Assembly (NCBI RefSeq): GCF_008629655.1 | Contig: NZ_VWSG01000015.1 | Span: forward strand, 1 to 61,711 | DNA: 61,711 nt | Reading direction: 5' to 3' | From: Paenimyroides baculatum | GTDB lineage: Bacteria > Bacteroidota > Bacteroidia > Flavobacteriales > Flavobacteriaceae | In this document: piece by piece, positions 37,437 to 47,094 of the stretch | Layout of the letters: each line of letters starts with the position of its first letter | Position numbering within the stretch: position 1 is the first letter of the stretch | Made by a program: the position numbers and the translations under genes | Notes under the pieces: generated by a model | What the model saw: only the letters and a program-made list of their open reading frames with translations | The model's database searches: none | What the model was told of the DNA's origin: nothing

Positions 37437-37777
37437 ACTATAACATTATTGCCTATTTCTTGTATTTCACGATCACTTTTTTAATCATCGTGAAAGTCGG
37501 ACGGATTTGTTATCAGAATGGAAATGTCTTTGTATCGCAATTAATTCCAAACCATGAATACTTGTGTAAAAAGATCAATCATTTGCTGTTAATCGGTTAT
37601 TATTTGCTGAACATTGGGTATTGCACCATGACCATCATTTCGTGGGAAAAAATACAGAGTTTTACGCAGTTGGTTGAGATCATCAGTCTAAAAACATCTC
37701 TCATTATCTTGATTATAGCAATTATGCACTATCTAAATATTTTATTACTTACAAACTATATCAAAAAATTAATTTAA
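37433..37777 (+). CDS. Membrane protein, paralogue of the next gene
   Basis: 114 residues with three hydrophobic helices (NIIAYFLYFTITFLIIVKVG; HLLLIGYYLLNIGYCTMTII; TSLIILIIAIMHYLNILLL). The core INHLLLIGYYLLNIGY matches TNKLFETGFYLLNIGF in the next gene, so the two are diverged tandem paralogues. Starts on an ATGA overlap with the epimerase. Function unknown. Confidence 0.72.
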   Translation: MNYNIIAYFLYFTITFLIIVKVGRICYQNGNVFVSQLIPNHEYLCKKINHLLLIGYYLLNIGYCTMTIISWEKIQSFTQLVEIISLKTSLIILIIAIMHYLNILLLTNYIKKLI

Positions 37778-37788
37778 AGCTGTAAATT

Positions 37789-38157
37789 ATGGAAACTATC
37801 AAAATTTTAATCGGTTACGCAGTCTATCTGCCTATAGCGTTGTTTTTAACTTATTATGTGTCTAAAACGCTTTTTAAAAACAGTAAAGTTTATATGTTGG
37901 ATATTTTTAAAGGAAGGGAAGAAATTGCCTTTGCTACCAATAAATTGTTTGAAACCGGATTTTATCTTCTGAACATTGGCTTTGCTTTGATGATTTTACA
38001 GATGAATCTGTATAACGACAGTTACCAGTTGCTTATTGAAAAATTGAGTTACAAAATCGGAGCATTTTCTATTTATTTAGGATTGATGCTTTTTATAAAC
38101 CTGTATTTCTTTTTCAGAGGAAAACGCAAAGCCAGTCAGGCGGCAGCAGTTCAATAG
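37789..38157 (+). CDS. Membrane protein, paralogue of the previous gene
   Basis: 122 residues with three membrane helices and a basic C-terminal tail (FFRGKRKASQAAAVQ). Shares the [GF]-x-YLLNIG core and the same helix layout with the 114-residue protein just upstream. Last gene of the GbsR-linked run; a terminator follows. Confidence 0.72.
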   Translation: METIKILIGYAVYLPIALFLTYYVSKTLFKNSKVYMLDIFKGREEIAFATNKLFETGFYLLNIGFALMILQMNLYNDSYQLLIEKLSYKIGAFSIYLGLMLFINLYFFFRGKRKASQAAAVQ

Positions 38158-38167
38158 AAGACAAAAA

Positions 38168-38200
38168 ATCCCAATGAATTTAGATCATTGGGATTTTTTT
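38168..38200. terminator. Terminator of the membrane-protein operon
   Basis: AATCCCAATGA / TCATTGGGATT stem followed by eight T residues; convergent with marR. Confidence 0.88.
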
Positions 38201-38222
38201 TGATTCAGTTAAATGAAAGCGA

Positions 38223-38687
38223 TTAACTTAGATCTTTATTTTGATTGATTATTTTAAGCATGTTTTTATTGAACAATGTTTGATTTTCTCCTAATGATTT
38301 AAAAAATTCAATATCTGCTTCTTCAATTGCAGTTAGTGCTTTTTGTAGAATGATAGATCCTGTATTTGTTAGCTCGATGACTTTAGCTCTTGTGTCGGTA
38401 GGGTGTTCTTGCCGACGGATAAATTCTTTTTCTTCCAGAGTTCTTAAAACTTTAGAAACCATCATTCTATCAGCATTCCCTTGATTGGCAATATCTATTT
38501 GTGTAACATGGTCGTTTTCTTTAGACAACCATCCTAACGCTGCCAACAAAACAAATTGAGTCTGAGTTAGGTTTAGTGGATCTAAAACTTTTTTATGCTT
38601 TCGTTGCAATAATGTTGTCAACTGACCCAAAAGATAACCTGAACTTTCGCTTGAGCTTTTAAATTTGAACTCTATTTTCTTTGCCAC
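38223..38687 (-). CDS. MarR family transcription regulator
   Basis: 154 residues, starting at GTG (38687). Winged helix visible: LTQTQFVLLAALGWLSKEND, VTQIDIANQGNADRMMVSKV (recognition), RRQEHPTDTRAKVIELTNTG (wing with the conserved DxR). It sits 5 bases behind a VOC-fold gene on the same transcript. A small-molecule-responsive repressor is expected, with the VOC protein as a likely linked detoxification or binding partner (inference). Confidence 0.9.
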   Translation of the reverse strand: MAKKIEFKFKSSSESSGYLLGQLTTLLQRKHKKVLDPLNLTQTQFVLLAALGWLSKENDHVTQIDIANQGNADRMMVSKVLRTLEEKEFIRRQEHPTDTRAKVIELTNTGSIILQKALTAIEEADIEFFKSLGENQTLFNKNMLKIINQNKDLS

Positions 38688-38692
38688 AGCTG

Positions 38693-39052
38693 TTATTTTG
38701 ATTCTAGAAAAGTAAGTTTATATCCATCGATATCTTTTACATGAAAAGCTCTACCAAAAGGTGTTTCAATTATTGGTCCCGCATTATTTACGCCGTTTGA
38801 GATAAGTTTTTCTTTCAATTCTTCTACATTTTCGCTAACGGCAAACCATAATGCTACGCCAACACCTAATTCTCTTTCTTCTAAAGGTTCCAAAGGTGTA
38901 CGAATGGCAAAACTTGCTTGCCCTTTATTATACTTAAAAACGCAAGCTTGCGGATTTGAATTGTCAATTTCAAAACCTAATTTATTGGTGTAAAATTCTT
39001 TTGAAGCTTCTAGGTTTTTTACCTGTAATGAAGCAAATGTTAGTTGTATCAT
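38693..39052 (-). CDS. VOC (glyoxalase/bleomycin-resistance) fold protein
   Basis: 119 residues with two beta-alpha-beta-beta-beta modules: MIQLTFASLQVKNLEASKEF at the start and RAFHVKDIDGYKLTFLESK at the end. Possible metal ligands are few (His in AFHVKD, terminal Glu in FLESK), so it may be a binding protein or a dioxygenase/thiol-transfer relative. First gene of the pair with marR; promoter at 39081-39111. Confidence 0.88.
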   Translation of the reverse strand: MIQLTFASLQVKNLEASKEFYTNKLGFEIDNSNPQACVFKYNKGQASFAIRTPLEPLEERELGVGVALWFAVSENVEELKEKLISNGVNNAGPIIETPFGRAFHVKDIDGYKLTFLESK

Positions 39053-39080
39053 TTTATAGTATGATTTAGAATTGTAGTTG

Positions 39081-39111
39081 CAAATATAATATACGCGACA
39101 ACAATATGCAA
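39081..39111 (-). promoter_or_regulatory. Promoter of VOC-marR
   Basis: On the minus strand TTG, a 20-base spacer and TATATTTG, with the ATG about 29 bases after the -7 box. Good fit to the Bacteroidota consensus. Confidence 0.55.
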
Positions 39112-39148
39112 ATGTTTTTTTAAAGAGTAAAAAAAAAGTATTTTTAAA

Positions 39149-40501
39149 TTAAAACCCTAAAATGATTTTTGCAATGGTAAAGTAAATCAAGATACCAAAA
39201 ATATCGTTGCTGGTGGTGATAAACGGTCCGGTTGCAATTGCGGGATCAATACCGTATTTATCAAGCATAATCGGAATAAACGTTCCAATTAAACTGGCAA
39301 GTATCATTACGGTAACCAATGCCAAAACAATGGTTGAAGATATTTCGTAAGTTGTTCCCATTAAAAAATGCGTTGCCAAAAGCAGTAAAACTGCTAAAAC
39401 GGTACTGTTTAAAAGAGCCAGTAACATTTCTTTACCCAAGCGTTTCCAAAGTGATCCTGACAAACTGTTATTCGCCAAACCTTGTACTACGATTGCCGAT
39501 GATTGCACACCCACATTTCCTGCCATTGCGGCAACCAAAGGTGTAAAGAAAAATAAGGTAGCATATTTTTCCATGGCATCGCTAAAACTTTGCGCTACGT
39601 TTACGGCAATAAAACTCCCAATTAATGCCAAAAGCAGCCAAGGTAAACGTGCTTTTGTAAGTTCCCAAATGCTGTCATCTGCCTCAACGTCTTGAGAGAT
39701 ACCCGCAGCCATTTGGTAATCACGATCGGCTTCGTCTTTAATAACGTCAACGATATCGTCAATGGTGATACGACCTACCAAACGTCCGGTTTCATCAACA
39801 ACGGGAATGGCTTCTAAATCGTACTTCTGCATAATGCGCGCAACTTCGGTATCTTCGGTATCAACCTTGACAGAATCTACTTTAGGAATATAGATTTCTT
39901 TGATTTGGGTGGTAGTTGATGAGGTAATAAGATCTTTTAACGACAAACGACCTTTTAAGCGGTCTTCGTCATCAACCACGTAAATAGAATGTACGCGCGA
40001 TACGTTTTCTGCCTGTTTGCGAATTTCCTGAATACACGTTAATACATTCCAGTTTTCATTTACCTGAATGTATTCTTTCGCCATTAAACCGCCGGCAGTA
40101 TCTTCATCGTACCGCAAAAGTTCAACAATGTCTTTAGCGTGTTCAAAATCTTCTAATTCCGAGATTACCTCATCTTTCATTTCTTCCGACAGTTCGGCGA
40201 TAATATCCACCGCATCATCGGTATCCATTTCGTCTAACTCTTCGGCAATTTCTTTGGCAGAAAGGTTGTTTAAGATTTTTTCACGAACTTCTTCGTCTAA
40301 TTCTAATAGAATTTCAGAACTGGTTTCCGATTCAATAATACGGAAAAGATAACCTGCATCTTCGCCGTCTAATTCGTTCATCAGTTCTGCAATATCAGCA
40401 AAGTGAATATCCTCGAGCCTGCGAAGTATTTCGCGTTCGTTTTTTTCGGCAATTAAGCCTTCGATCTCTTGGATAAATTCTTTGCTGATTTTAAATTGCA
40501 T
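39149..40501 (-). CDS. mgtE: Magnesium transporter MgtE
   Basis: 450 residues. An acidic N-terminal superhelical domain ([20 protein letters not shown]) is followed by two CBS domains (about 130-250; [40 protein letters not shown]) and five membrane helices from about 280 ([19 protein letters not shown] to [18 protein letters not shown]). The pore signature [16 protein letters not shown] is present. Overlaps rsmA by 11 bases, so it is in the same transcript. Confidence 0.95.
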   Translation of the reverse strand: MQFKISKEFIQEIEGLIAEKNEREILRRLEDIHFADIAELMNELDGEDAGYLFRIIESETSSEILLELDEEVREKILNNLSAKEIAEELDEMDTDDAVDIIAELSEEMKDEVISELEDFEHAKDIVELLRYDEDTAGGLMAKEYIQVNENWNVLTCIQEIRKQAENVSRVHSIYVVDDEDRLKGRLSLKDLITSSTTTQIKEIYIPKVDSVKVDTEDTEVARIMQKYDLEAIPVVDETGRLVGRITIDDIVDVIKDEADRDYQMAAGISQDVEADDSIWELTKARLPWLLLALIGSFIAVNVAQSFSDAMEKYATLFFFTPLVAAMAGNVGVQSSAIVVQGLANNSLSGSLWKRLGKEMLLALLNSTVLAVLLLLATHFLMGTTYEISSTIVLALVTVMILASLIGTFIPIMLDKYGIDPAIATGPFITTSNDIFGILIYFTIAKIILGF

Positions 40502-41276
40502 ACGCTTCTATTTTTTGTGTAAGTGCGATGAATTCTTCCACACTTAATTGTTCGGGACGAAGGTTAAAAACTTCATCGTCTTTAATTTCTTCTGATATAA
40601 AACTTTTTAAACTGTTGCGCATAGTTTTTCTACGCTGGTTAAATGCCGATTTTACTACGGTATAAAACAGTTTTTCGTTGCACGGCAGGCTGTAATTTTC
40701 TTTGCGGATCATTCGCATTACGCCCGATTTTACTTTTGGCGGCGGTGTAAAAACGTGTTCTGATACGGTAAAAAGATATTCGGTATCGTAAAAAGCCTGT
40801 GCCAAAACCGAAAGTATTCCATAGGTTTTACTGCCTTTTTTCTCGCAAATACGTGCAGCAACTTCCTTCTGAAACATTCCCGAAAATTCCGGTATCTGAT
40901 CGCGCATTTCTAAAGCCCTGAAAACAATCTGTGTGGAAATGTTGTACGGAAAGTTTCCTATGATGGCGAACTGATCGTCGTTAAAAATCTTCTTTAAATT
41001 ATACTTTAAAAAATCTTCGCCAATAATGTGATTGTTTAACTTTGGGTAATGTTTTTCAAGATAATCAACCGATTCTTTATCAATTTCAACTACAAAAGTT
41101 TCAACCGGTTTTTCTAGAATGTACTTTGTAAGCACGCCCATTCCCGGGCCAATTTCCAACACTTTATCGTAACCGTTCAGTGTTAGTGTATCGGCAATAT
41201 TCTTTGCAACACTTTCATCATTTAAAAAGTGCTGACCAAGATGCTTTTTTGCCTTTACTTTGTCAGAATTATTCAT
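40491..41276 (-). CDS. rsmA: 16S rRNA dimethyladenosine transferase RsmA
   Basis: 261 residues; dimethylates the two adjacent adenines near the 3' end of 16S rRNA. N terminus [23 protein letters not shown] loop [15 protein letters not shown]. Catalytic [11 protein letters not shown] (NFPY variant of NLPY). The C-terminal [16 protein letters not shown] is typical. It overlaps mgtE downstream and the DUF4286 gene upstream (8 bases), in a compact leftward operon. Confidence 0.96.
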   Translation of the reverse strand: MNNSDKVKAKKHLGQHFLNDESVAKNIADTLTLNGYDKVLEIGPGMGVLTKYILEKPVETFVVEIDKESVDYLEKHYPKLNNHIIGEDFLKYNLKKIFNDDQFAIIGNFPYNISTQIVFRALEMRDQIPEFSGMFQKEVAARICEKKGSKTYGILSVLAQAFYDTEYLFTVSEHVFTPPPKVKSGVMRMIRKENYSLPCNEKLFYTVVKSAFNQRRKTMRNSLKSFISEEIKDDEVFNLRPEQLSVEEFIALTQKIEAYAI

Positions 41277-41583
41277 GTTCGCTGATTATTTCAAGATCGG
41301 TGCGGAACGTAAGCATTTTATCTGCAAAAAGCTGTAAACCTTCGCTGCGCAATAATGGGGCATGATTGTTTTTGTAATCATCTAACGCTGCCTGATTTTC
41401 TGCAAAATATTGTACAGAATAGGTAACGCCGCCCATATCTTCATCAACCAAAACCTTTACCAAACGTGCCGATTTAAAACAACCGGTGTTCAGCATTTCT
41501 TTAATGTGTTTGGTTTGCATCCAGTTAAGCCATTGTTCGTGAACAGACTCGTCTATATTTATGGTAACATTGTAAATAATCAT
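41269..41583 (-). CDS. DUF4286 family protein
   Basis: 104 residues from the ATG at 41583 ([20 protein letters not shown]), which is the conserved family start; the longer frame is dropped. Ferredoxin-like small protein with [20 protein letters not shown] near the middle. Function unknown. It is linked to rsmA and serS across Bacteroidota, as here, and overlaps rsmA by 8 bases. Confidence 0.85.
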   Translation of the reverse strand: MIIYNVTINIDESVHEQWLNWMQTKHIKEMLNTGCFKSARLVKVLVDEDMGGVTYSVQYFAENQAALDDYKNNHAPLLRSEGLQLFADKMLTFRTDLEIISEHE

Positions 41584-41614
41584 AGTTTGTAGTGTTAGGA
41601 TTTGTTTAAAAACC

Positions 41615-41696
41615 AATGTCATTTCAAGTGAAGCAAAGTGATTTTTCTGAAATCTTAAAGATTCTTTTTTCGCTCTGCTACATTCGAAATGACATT
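41615..41696. repeat. Interspersed palindromic repeat (TGTCATTTC family)
   Basis: Outer arms AATGTCATTTC / GAAATGACATT enclose a second inner palindrome AATCTTAAAGATT and GAAGC/GCTCTGC-type stems. From memory, elements of this pattern are abundant between genes in flavobacteria. Located between serS and DUF4286; it could form a long hairpin in the mRNA. Confidence 0.7.
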
Positions 41697-41719
41697 AAAG
41701 TTGTTATTCCTTTTTAAAA

Positions 41720-42991
41720 TTAATTAATAATATCGAATCCGCAGTAAGGTTTTAACACATCGGGTATCACAATACCCTCGGGTGTTTGGTAATTTTCTAA
41801 AATACCTGCCAATACGCGGGGTAAAGCCAACGACGAACCGTTTAAGGTATGCGCAAGCTGTGTTTTTCCGTCTTTGCCTTTAAAGCGTAACTTTAAGCGG
41901 TTTGCCTGAAATGTTTCAAAATTTGATACCGACGAAATTTCTAACCAACGATCTTGCGCTGTTGAAAAAACTTCGAAATCATAAGTTAAGGCAGATGTAA
42001 AGCCCATATCGCCACCACATAATCGTAAAATACGGTATGGTAGTTTTAATTCATTCAAAATTTCTTTTACGTGCTCAACCATTCCTTCTAACGCTTCGTA
42101 CGATTTTTCTGGATGTTCAATACGTACAATCTCCACCTTGTCAAACTGGTGTAAACGGTTTAAACCGCGAACGTGTGCTCCCCAAGATCCTGCTTCTCTA
42201 CGGAAACATGGTGTGTAAGCTGTTGCAAGAACAGGCAATTCATTTTCCTGTAAAATAACATCACGAAAAATGTTTGTAACCGGAACTTCGGCTGTTGGAA
42301 TTAAATATAAATCGTCTTTAGCATCATGGTACATTTGTCCTTCTTTATCAGGTAACTGACCCGTGCCGTAGCCTGATGCTTCGTTAATTAAATGTGGAAC
42401 CTGATATTCTTTATAGCCGGCATCGGTATTTTTATCTAAAAAATAACTGATCAGCGCACGTTGTAATTTGGCACCTTTACCTTTATACACAGGGAAACCC
42501 GGAGCTGTAATTTTTGTTCCTAATTCAAAATCAACAATGTCGTATTTTTTAATAAGATCCCAATGCGGTACGGCACCTTCATGCAATGTTGGAATATCGC
42601 CCGATTGAAAAATATTTAAATTATCATCTGCACTTTTTCCCTGCGGAACAATATCTGCCGGTGTATTTGGTAATTTGTATAATTCTTGCGTAAGCTCTTC
42701 GGTAACGCTGTTTAAAACTTCTTTTAAATCGGCAGTTTTATCTTTAAGCTTTGCTGTTTTTTCTTTTAAGATTTCGGCTTTAGATTTTTCGCCGTTACGC
42801 ATTAAATCACCAATTTCTTTGGATAGCTTGTTCGATTCTGCCAAGATGTTGTCTAATTCAACCTGTGTTGCTCTGCGTTGTTCATCCAAGTCTATAACTT
42901 TTTGAATCATTTCAGTAGCATCAAGATTTCTTTTTGCAAGGGCTTTAACCACTTGTTCCTGATTTTCTCTAATGTAAGCTATCTGTAACAT
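41720..42991 (-). CDS. serS: Serine-tRNA ligase
   Basis: 423 residues from the ATG at 42991 (MLQIAYIRENQEQVVKALAK); the longer frame adds an unconserved MPFNNYLF. The N-terminal tRNA-binding coiled coil covers about 30-100. Class II motif 2 is TPCFRREAGSWGAHVRGLNR; motif 3 is LNGSSLALPRVLAGILENYQ. Complete. Its transcript continues through the repeat into DUF4286-rsmA-mgtE. Confidence 0.96.
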   Translation of the reverse strand: MLQIAYIRENQEQVVKALAKRNLDATEMIQKVIDLDEQRRATQVELDNILAESNKLSKEIGDLMRNGEKSKAEILKEKTAKLKDKTADLKEVLNSVTEELTQELYKLPNTPADIVPQGKSADDNLNIFQSGDIPTLHEGAVPHWDLIKKYDIVDFELGTKITAPGFPVYKGKGAKLQRALISYFLDKNTDAGYKEYQVPHLINEASGYGTGQLPDKEGQMYHDAKDDLYLIPTAEVPVTNIFRDVILQENELPVLATAYTPCFRREAGSWGAHVRGLNRLHQFDKVEIVRIEHPEKSYEALEGMVEHVKEILNELKLPYRILRLCGGDMGFTSALTYDFEVFSTAQDRWLEISSVSNFETFQANRLKLRFKGKDGKTQLAHTLNGSSLALPRVLAGILENYQTPEGIVIPDVLKPYCGFDIIN

Positions 42992-43125
42992 AAATAAATA
43001 ATTGTTAAACGGCAAATTTACATAAATTCTTTGTGAATAGGTAACTATTGCGTTAATAATTCTTTGGTTTCAATGTGGTTGAACTTCAAAGAAATAATAG
43101 TATTTTTACGCAAATTAGTATCTTT

Positions 43126-45045
43126 ATGAAAAGAGCATTTTTTGTTCTGGCTTGCGGTTTGTTTACCTTGTCTTCGGTGGCACAAATCACAGCTAATACA
43201 CAAGACGAATACCGTTTGTACGAAAAGCAGGCGGCAGAAAAACGTTTGGCATTTAAGCAGAATCCCAACACGTTTAACTACGATGTAAAACACCAGAAAC
43301 TGGAACTGAAAGTAGATCCATCTCAATATTATATAAGCGGTACGGTTACAACGCAGTTTGTGCCCAATCAGAATTTACAGACCATTGTTTTCGATTTAAG
43401 TCATGAGCTTACGGTTAGTGCGGTAACACAAGGTTCGCAGTCTGCTACGTTTACGCAGTCTAATAACGAACTGGTAATACAGCTTCCGCAAACAGTGGCG
43501 TCTGGCACACAGGGCGAAGTTAAAATAACCTATGCAGGTACACCGCCAAACGATAACGAAGCCTTTACGCAGAGTTATCATAACAATACCCCGATTATCT
43601 GGACACTTTCTGAACCTTTCGGAGCCAAAGATTGGTGGCCTTGCAAACAGTCGCTAAACGATAAAGTAGATGCAATTGATATTTACCTTACTGCACCAAC
43701 AGCAATGGTTTCGGTTGCAAATGGGGTAGAGCAGTCGCAGGTTACAAATAACAACGGTACAAAAACCACGCATTTTAAACACAATTTTCCAATTCCAGCA
43801 TATTTGGTAGCCATTGCAGTTACCGATTATCAGATTTATAATCAAACAGCGGGCACAACACCAAATACATTTCCGGTGGTTAACTATCTGTATCCCGAAA
43901 ATTATAATTCAAGCGTGAGTCAACTGGCGGTTACCTTGCCAATTATGGATGTTTTTGAAGAGTTGTTTGGAACGTATCCGTATCATACCGAAAAATACGG
44001 TCATGCCGAATTTGGATGGGGTGGAGGAATGGAACATACTACCGTTTCTTTTATGGGTGGATTTTCCCGCGGATTAATCGCTCATGAACTGGCACACCAT
44101 TGGTTTGGAAACAAAGTTACCTGCGGAAGCTGGAAAGATATCTGGATTAACGAAGGTTTTGCAGAATACATGGCGGGCTTGGTTGTGGAACATTTAGACG
44201 GACAAAATCAATTTGATAGCTGGAAAGGCGGAAAAATCAACAGTATTACATCGGCACCCGCAGGTAATGTATATTTAACCGACGCACAGGCGTTGGATTC
44301 GGATCGAATTTTCAGCGGACGTTTAACGTATAACAAAGGATCTATGGTGGTGCACATGTTGCGCTATGTTTTGGGCGATGAGGATTTTTACCAGGGAATG
44401 CGCAATTTCTTGAACGATCCCGCAATTGCCTATAATTATGCAGTTACCACGCAGGTAAAACAGCATCTGGAAGCAGCATCAGGCAAAAATCTTACCGAAT
44501 TTTTTAACGATTGGATCTATGGCGAAGGATACCCTTCGTATCAGGTAAATGCAGAAATAGTATCGGCAACACAAACAAAAATTACCCTTTCTCAAATTTC
44601 ATCGCATGCAGGTGTATCGTTTTTCGAAATGCCGGTTACTTTGCGCTTAACAGGCAGTAACGGACAAACAGAAAACGTAGTCTTGCACCATACGCAAAAT
44701 AATCAGCAGTTTGTGGTAGATACCAATGTGGGGACGGTAAGTGGTATCGAAATAAATCCTTTTAACGATATTGTAAGTAAAGACAATCAGGTAACTTTTA
44801 AAGAAGTTTCAAATCCTGTGGCAGAAGAATTAAAAGTATTTCCGAACCCAACTGAAACAACTTTTCAGGTAGAAATTCCTCAAAAAATGAAAGTCGATGC
44901 CATGAATCTTTACAGCGTAAGCGGAAAACTGGTAGCGCAGAACATCAGCAATCCGTATCCGTCAGAACAATTGGCAAGCGGTATGTATGTGCTGGAAATC
45001 AAAACAGCCGAAAAAACCTATCATAAAAAAATTATAAAAAATTAA
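43126..45045 (+). CDS. M1 family aminopeptidase with T9SS sorting domain
   Basis: 639 residues from the ATG at 43126, where the signal peptide MKRAFFVLACGLFTLSSVAQ starts. M1 fold: substrate motif WGGGMEHTTVSFMGG, zinc motif HELAHHWFGN (H320, E321, H324) and E343 in WINEGFAEYM. The last about 75 residues (VFPNPTETTFQVEIP to the basic end KTYHKKIIKN) are a type A type IX secretion sorting domain. So it is exported through the outer membrane, with the C-terminal domain as signal. Digests peptides outside the cell. Confidence 0.94.
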   Translation: MKRAFFVLACGLFTLSSVAQITANTQDEYRLYEKQAAEKRLAFKQNPNTFNYDVKHQKLELKVDPSQYYISGTVTTQFVPNQNLQTIVFDLSHELTVSAVTQGSQSATFTQSNNELVIQLPQTVASGTQGEVKITYAGTPPNDNEAFTQSYHNNTPIIWTLSEPFGAKDWWPCKQSLNDKVDAIDIYLTAPTAMVSVANGVEQSQVTNNNGTKTTHFKHNFPIPAYLVAIAVTDYQIYNQTAGTTPNTFPVVNYLYPENYNSSVSQLAVTLPIMDVFEELFGTYPYHTEKYGHAEFGWGGGMEHTTVSFMGGFSRGLIAHELAHHWFGNKVTCGSWKDIWINEGFAEYMAGLVVEHLDGQNQFDSWKGGKINSITSAPAGNVYLTDAQALDSDRIFSGRLTYNKGSMVVHMLRYVLGDEDFYQGMRNFLNDPAIAYNYAVTTQVKQHLEAASGKNLTEFFNDWIYGEGYPSYQVNAEIVSATQTKITLSQISSHAGVSFFEMPVTLRLTGSNGQTENVVLHHTQNNQQFVVDTNVGTVSGIEINPFNDIVSKDNQVTFKEVSNPVAEELKVFPNPTETTFQVEIPQKMKVDAMNLYSVSGKLVAQNISNPYPSEQLASGMYVLEIKTAEKTYHKKIIKN

Positions 45046-45121
45046 AATGAACCCGTTGTTTGCCAAATAGTAACCTTAAAATAGTACATTTGTGCAACAC
45101 AAAATGAAAGTATTGTAATTA

Positions 45122-46465
45122 ATGGACGTATTAGTTAAATTATCGCAGTTTTTATTAAGTTTATCCTTATTAATTGTATTGCACGAGTTGGGGCACTTTA
45201 TCCCGGCAAAATTATTTAAAACACGAGTAGAAAAGTTCTACCTTTTCTTCGATATAAAATTCTCATTATTCAAAAAGAAAGTCGGTGAAACCGTTTACGG
45301 AATCGGTTGGTTGCCATTGGGCGGTTATGTGAAAATTGCCGGAATGATCGATGAAAGCATGGATACCGACCAATTGAAACAGGATCCGCAACCGTGGGAA
45401 TTCCGTTCAAAACCGGCATGGCAACGTTTAATCATTATGTTGGGTGGTGTAACCGTAAACTTTATATTGGCATTCGTAATCTATATTGGAATGACTTGGT
45501 TTTACGGTGACCGTTTCGTAGCAAATGAGAGTTTAAAAGATGGTGTTTGGGTAATATCCGATGATTTAAAAGCAGCAGGCATGCAATCAGGAGATAAAAT
45601 TGTATCTATTGATGGTGAAAAATTAGTACGATTTGATAAAGCGCAGGCAAAGATGCTAACCGCTAAAGAATTGGTGGTAAACCGAAACGGTGTAGAGCAA
45701 GAGCTTAAACTACCAGTTGATTTTGTAAAAGGAATTATAGAGGATAAAGGTGGTAAGTTAATTGTACCCCGTATGCCTTTCATTGTAGCTGGTTTTGAAG
45801 ATAACTCGCTTAACAAAGAAGTTTTAAAAGAACGTGATTTTATAGTATCGATTAACGGAACTACAATTACTTATTACGATCAAATGGAAGGGTTTTTAAA
45901 GCCTTTTGCCAATCAAACGTTACCAGCTGTAATAAAAAGAGATGAAGTTGCACAGAACGTTACATTAAAAGTAGATAAAAACGGAAAAATTGGTGTTGCA
46001 CCTGCCATGATATCGAACAAAGATGCCGAAAAATTGGGCTTGTTTAAGCTAACTACCAATCACCACAGTTTTTTAGAGTCGATTCCGATTGGTTTACAAA
46101 CAGGTGTTGATCAGTTAGTGGGTTATGGTAAGCAGTTAAAAATGATTGTAAATCCTGATACAGGTGCATATAAAGGTGTAGGTGGATTTAAAGCGATATT
46201 CGATGTTTTTCCTAATACTTGGAGTTGGGAAATGTTCTGGAGTATCACCGCGTTTTTATCAATTATGTTAGGTGTAATGAATTTATTACCGATACCTGCG
46301 TTAGACGGTGGTCACGTATTGTTCTTATTATACGAAATGATTTCGGGCAGAAAACCAAGCGATAAGTTCTTGGAATATGCACAAACAGTTGGTTTTGTTA
46401 TACTTATTGCTTTGTTGTTGTTCGCAAACGGAAACGATATATTCAAAGCCTTAACAGGCAAGTAA
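45122..46465 (+). CDS. rseP: Site-2 protease RseP
   Basis: 447 residues. The intramembrane zinc motif HELGH is H21-E22-H25 in LLIVLHELGHFIPA. The second motif NLLPIPALDGGHVLFLLYE near the C terminus supplies the Asp ligand. One or two PDZ-like regions lie between (about 130-200 and 215-290; AAGMQSGDKIVSIDGEKL is clear). Four membrane helices. It cleaves membrane anti-sigma factors or leftover signal peptides. Located just before the tRNA-Asn cluster. Confidence 0.95.
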   Translation: MDVLVKLSQFLLSLSLLIVLHELGHFIPAKLFKTRVEKFYLFFDIKFSLFKKKVGETVYGIGWLPLGGYVKIAGMIDESMDTDQLKQDPQPWEFRSKPAWQRLIIMLGGVTVNFILAFVIYIGMTWFYGDRFVANESLKDGVWVISDDLKAAGMQSGDKIVSIDGEKLVRFDKAQAKMLTAKELVVNRNGVEQELKLPVDFVKGIIEDKGGKLIVPRMPFIVAGFEDNSLNKEVLKERDFIVSINGTTITYYDQMEGFLKPFANQTLPAVIKRDEVAQNVTLKVDKNGKIGVAPAMISNKDAEKLGLFKLTTNHHSFLESIPIGLQTGVDQLVGYGKQLKMIVNPDTGAYKGVGGFKAIFDVFPNTWSWEMFWSITAFLSIMLGVMNLLPIPALDGGHVLFLLYEMISGRKPSDKFLEYAQTVGFVILIALLLFANGNDIFKALTGK

Positions 46466-46494
46466 AAAAAATAACGATTTTTTAAAAAAGGTGT

Positions 46495-46524
46495 TTGCAA
46501 AAAGGAAAAATCGTTCTATATTTG
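46495..46524 (+). promoter_or_regulatory. Promoter of the tRNA-Asn cluster
   Basis: TTG at 46495-46497, exactly 19 bases, then TATATTTG at 46517-46524: a near-ideal Bacteroidota housekeeping promoter, 24 bases before the first tRNA. Confidence 0.8.
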
Positions 46525-46548
46525 CATCGCAATAAAGGTAACACACCT

Positions 46549-46622
46549 TCCTCCTTAGCTCAGTTGGTTAGAGCATCTGACTGTTAATCAGAGGGTCCTT
46601 GGTTCGAGCCCAAGAGGGGGAG
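46549..46622 (+). tRNA. tRNA-Asn (GTT), copy 1
   Basis: Acceptor TCCTCCT / AGGGGGA, D-loop AGTTGGTTA, anticodon stem TCTGA/TCAGA around CTGTTAA with anticodon GTT, T-arm CTTGG-TTCGAGC-CCAAG, discriminator G. 74 bases, no CCA encoded. Confidence 0.97.
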
Positions 46623-46683
46623 CAAAGTTGTCAAAAGCAACACCTTAATTTTATTGCAAAATAGAAAACTTAAAATTTAAGTT

Positions 46684-46757
46684 TCCTCCTTAGCTCAGTT
46701 GGTTAGAGCATCTGACTGTTAATCAGAGGGTCCTTGGTTCGAGCCCAAGAGGGGGAG
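46684..46757 (+). tRNA. tRNA-Asn (GTT), copy 2
   Basis: Identical to copy 1 along its whole length. The 61-base gap before it ends in TTAAGTT, a leader repeated before copy 3. Confidence 0.97.
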
Positions 46758-46797
46758 CAAATTGCGAAAGCAGTGAACAATTTTAATATTTTAAGTT

Positions 46798-46871
46798 TCC
46801 TCCTTAGCTCAGTTGGTTAGAGCATCTGACTGTTAATCAGAGGGTCCTTGGTTCGAGCCCAAGAGGGGGAG
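46798..46871 (+). tRNA. tRNA-Asn (GTT), copy 3 (integration site)
   Basis: Identical to copies 1 and 2. Its last 21 bases are part of the 113-bp direct repeat found again at 61115-61227, so this gene is the target of the mobile element and stays intact on the left side. Confidence 0.97.
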
Positions 46872-46963
46872 CAAAATATACAAAGCCTTACAGAAATGTG
46901 AGGCTTTTTTGTTGTTTAAAAAGGTTTTGCTGGGTTCATCAACTTTCATTGCAGAAAATACTA
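46851..46963 (+). repeat. attL: 113-bp direct repeat, left copy
   Basis: Starts at GTTCGAGCCC within the T-arm of tRNA-Asn copy 3, covers the tRNA 3' end and the terminator, and ends at GCAGAAAATACTA. It is identical to 61115-61227 over 113 bases. Sequences diverge on both sides of the match. Confidence 0.92.
46882..46910 (+). terminator. Terminator of the tRNA-Asn cluster
   Basis: AAAGCCTTAC / GTGAGGCTTT stem followed by T-run, 11 bases after copy 3. It is inside the att repeat, so a second copy exists at 61146-61174. Confidence 0.85.
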
Positions 46964-47094
46964 AGGTAGTTTAAAAGTAAAAGGTGTAAAGTTCGGTGGA
47001 TGAGGTTTTAAAAACTAGGTGTCCCAAAATGTATCAGGTGTCCTGTGAAAATCAAATAGTTACGTCAATTTTTTAACATTTTAAAATATTGATT

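Noticed and set aside
46549..46871. Regular 74-base repeats with spacers resembling a CRISPR array
   Set aside because: The repeats fold as perfect tRNA-Asn genes and have a tRNA-type promoter and terminator.
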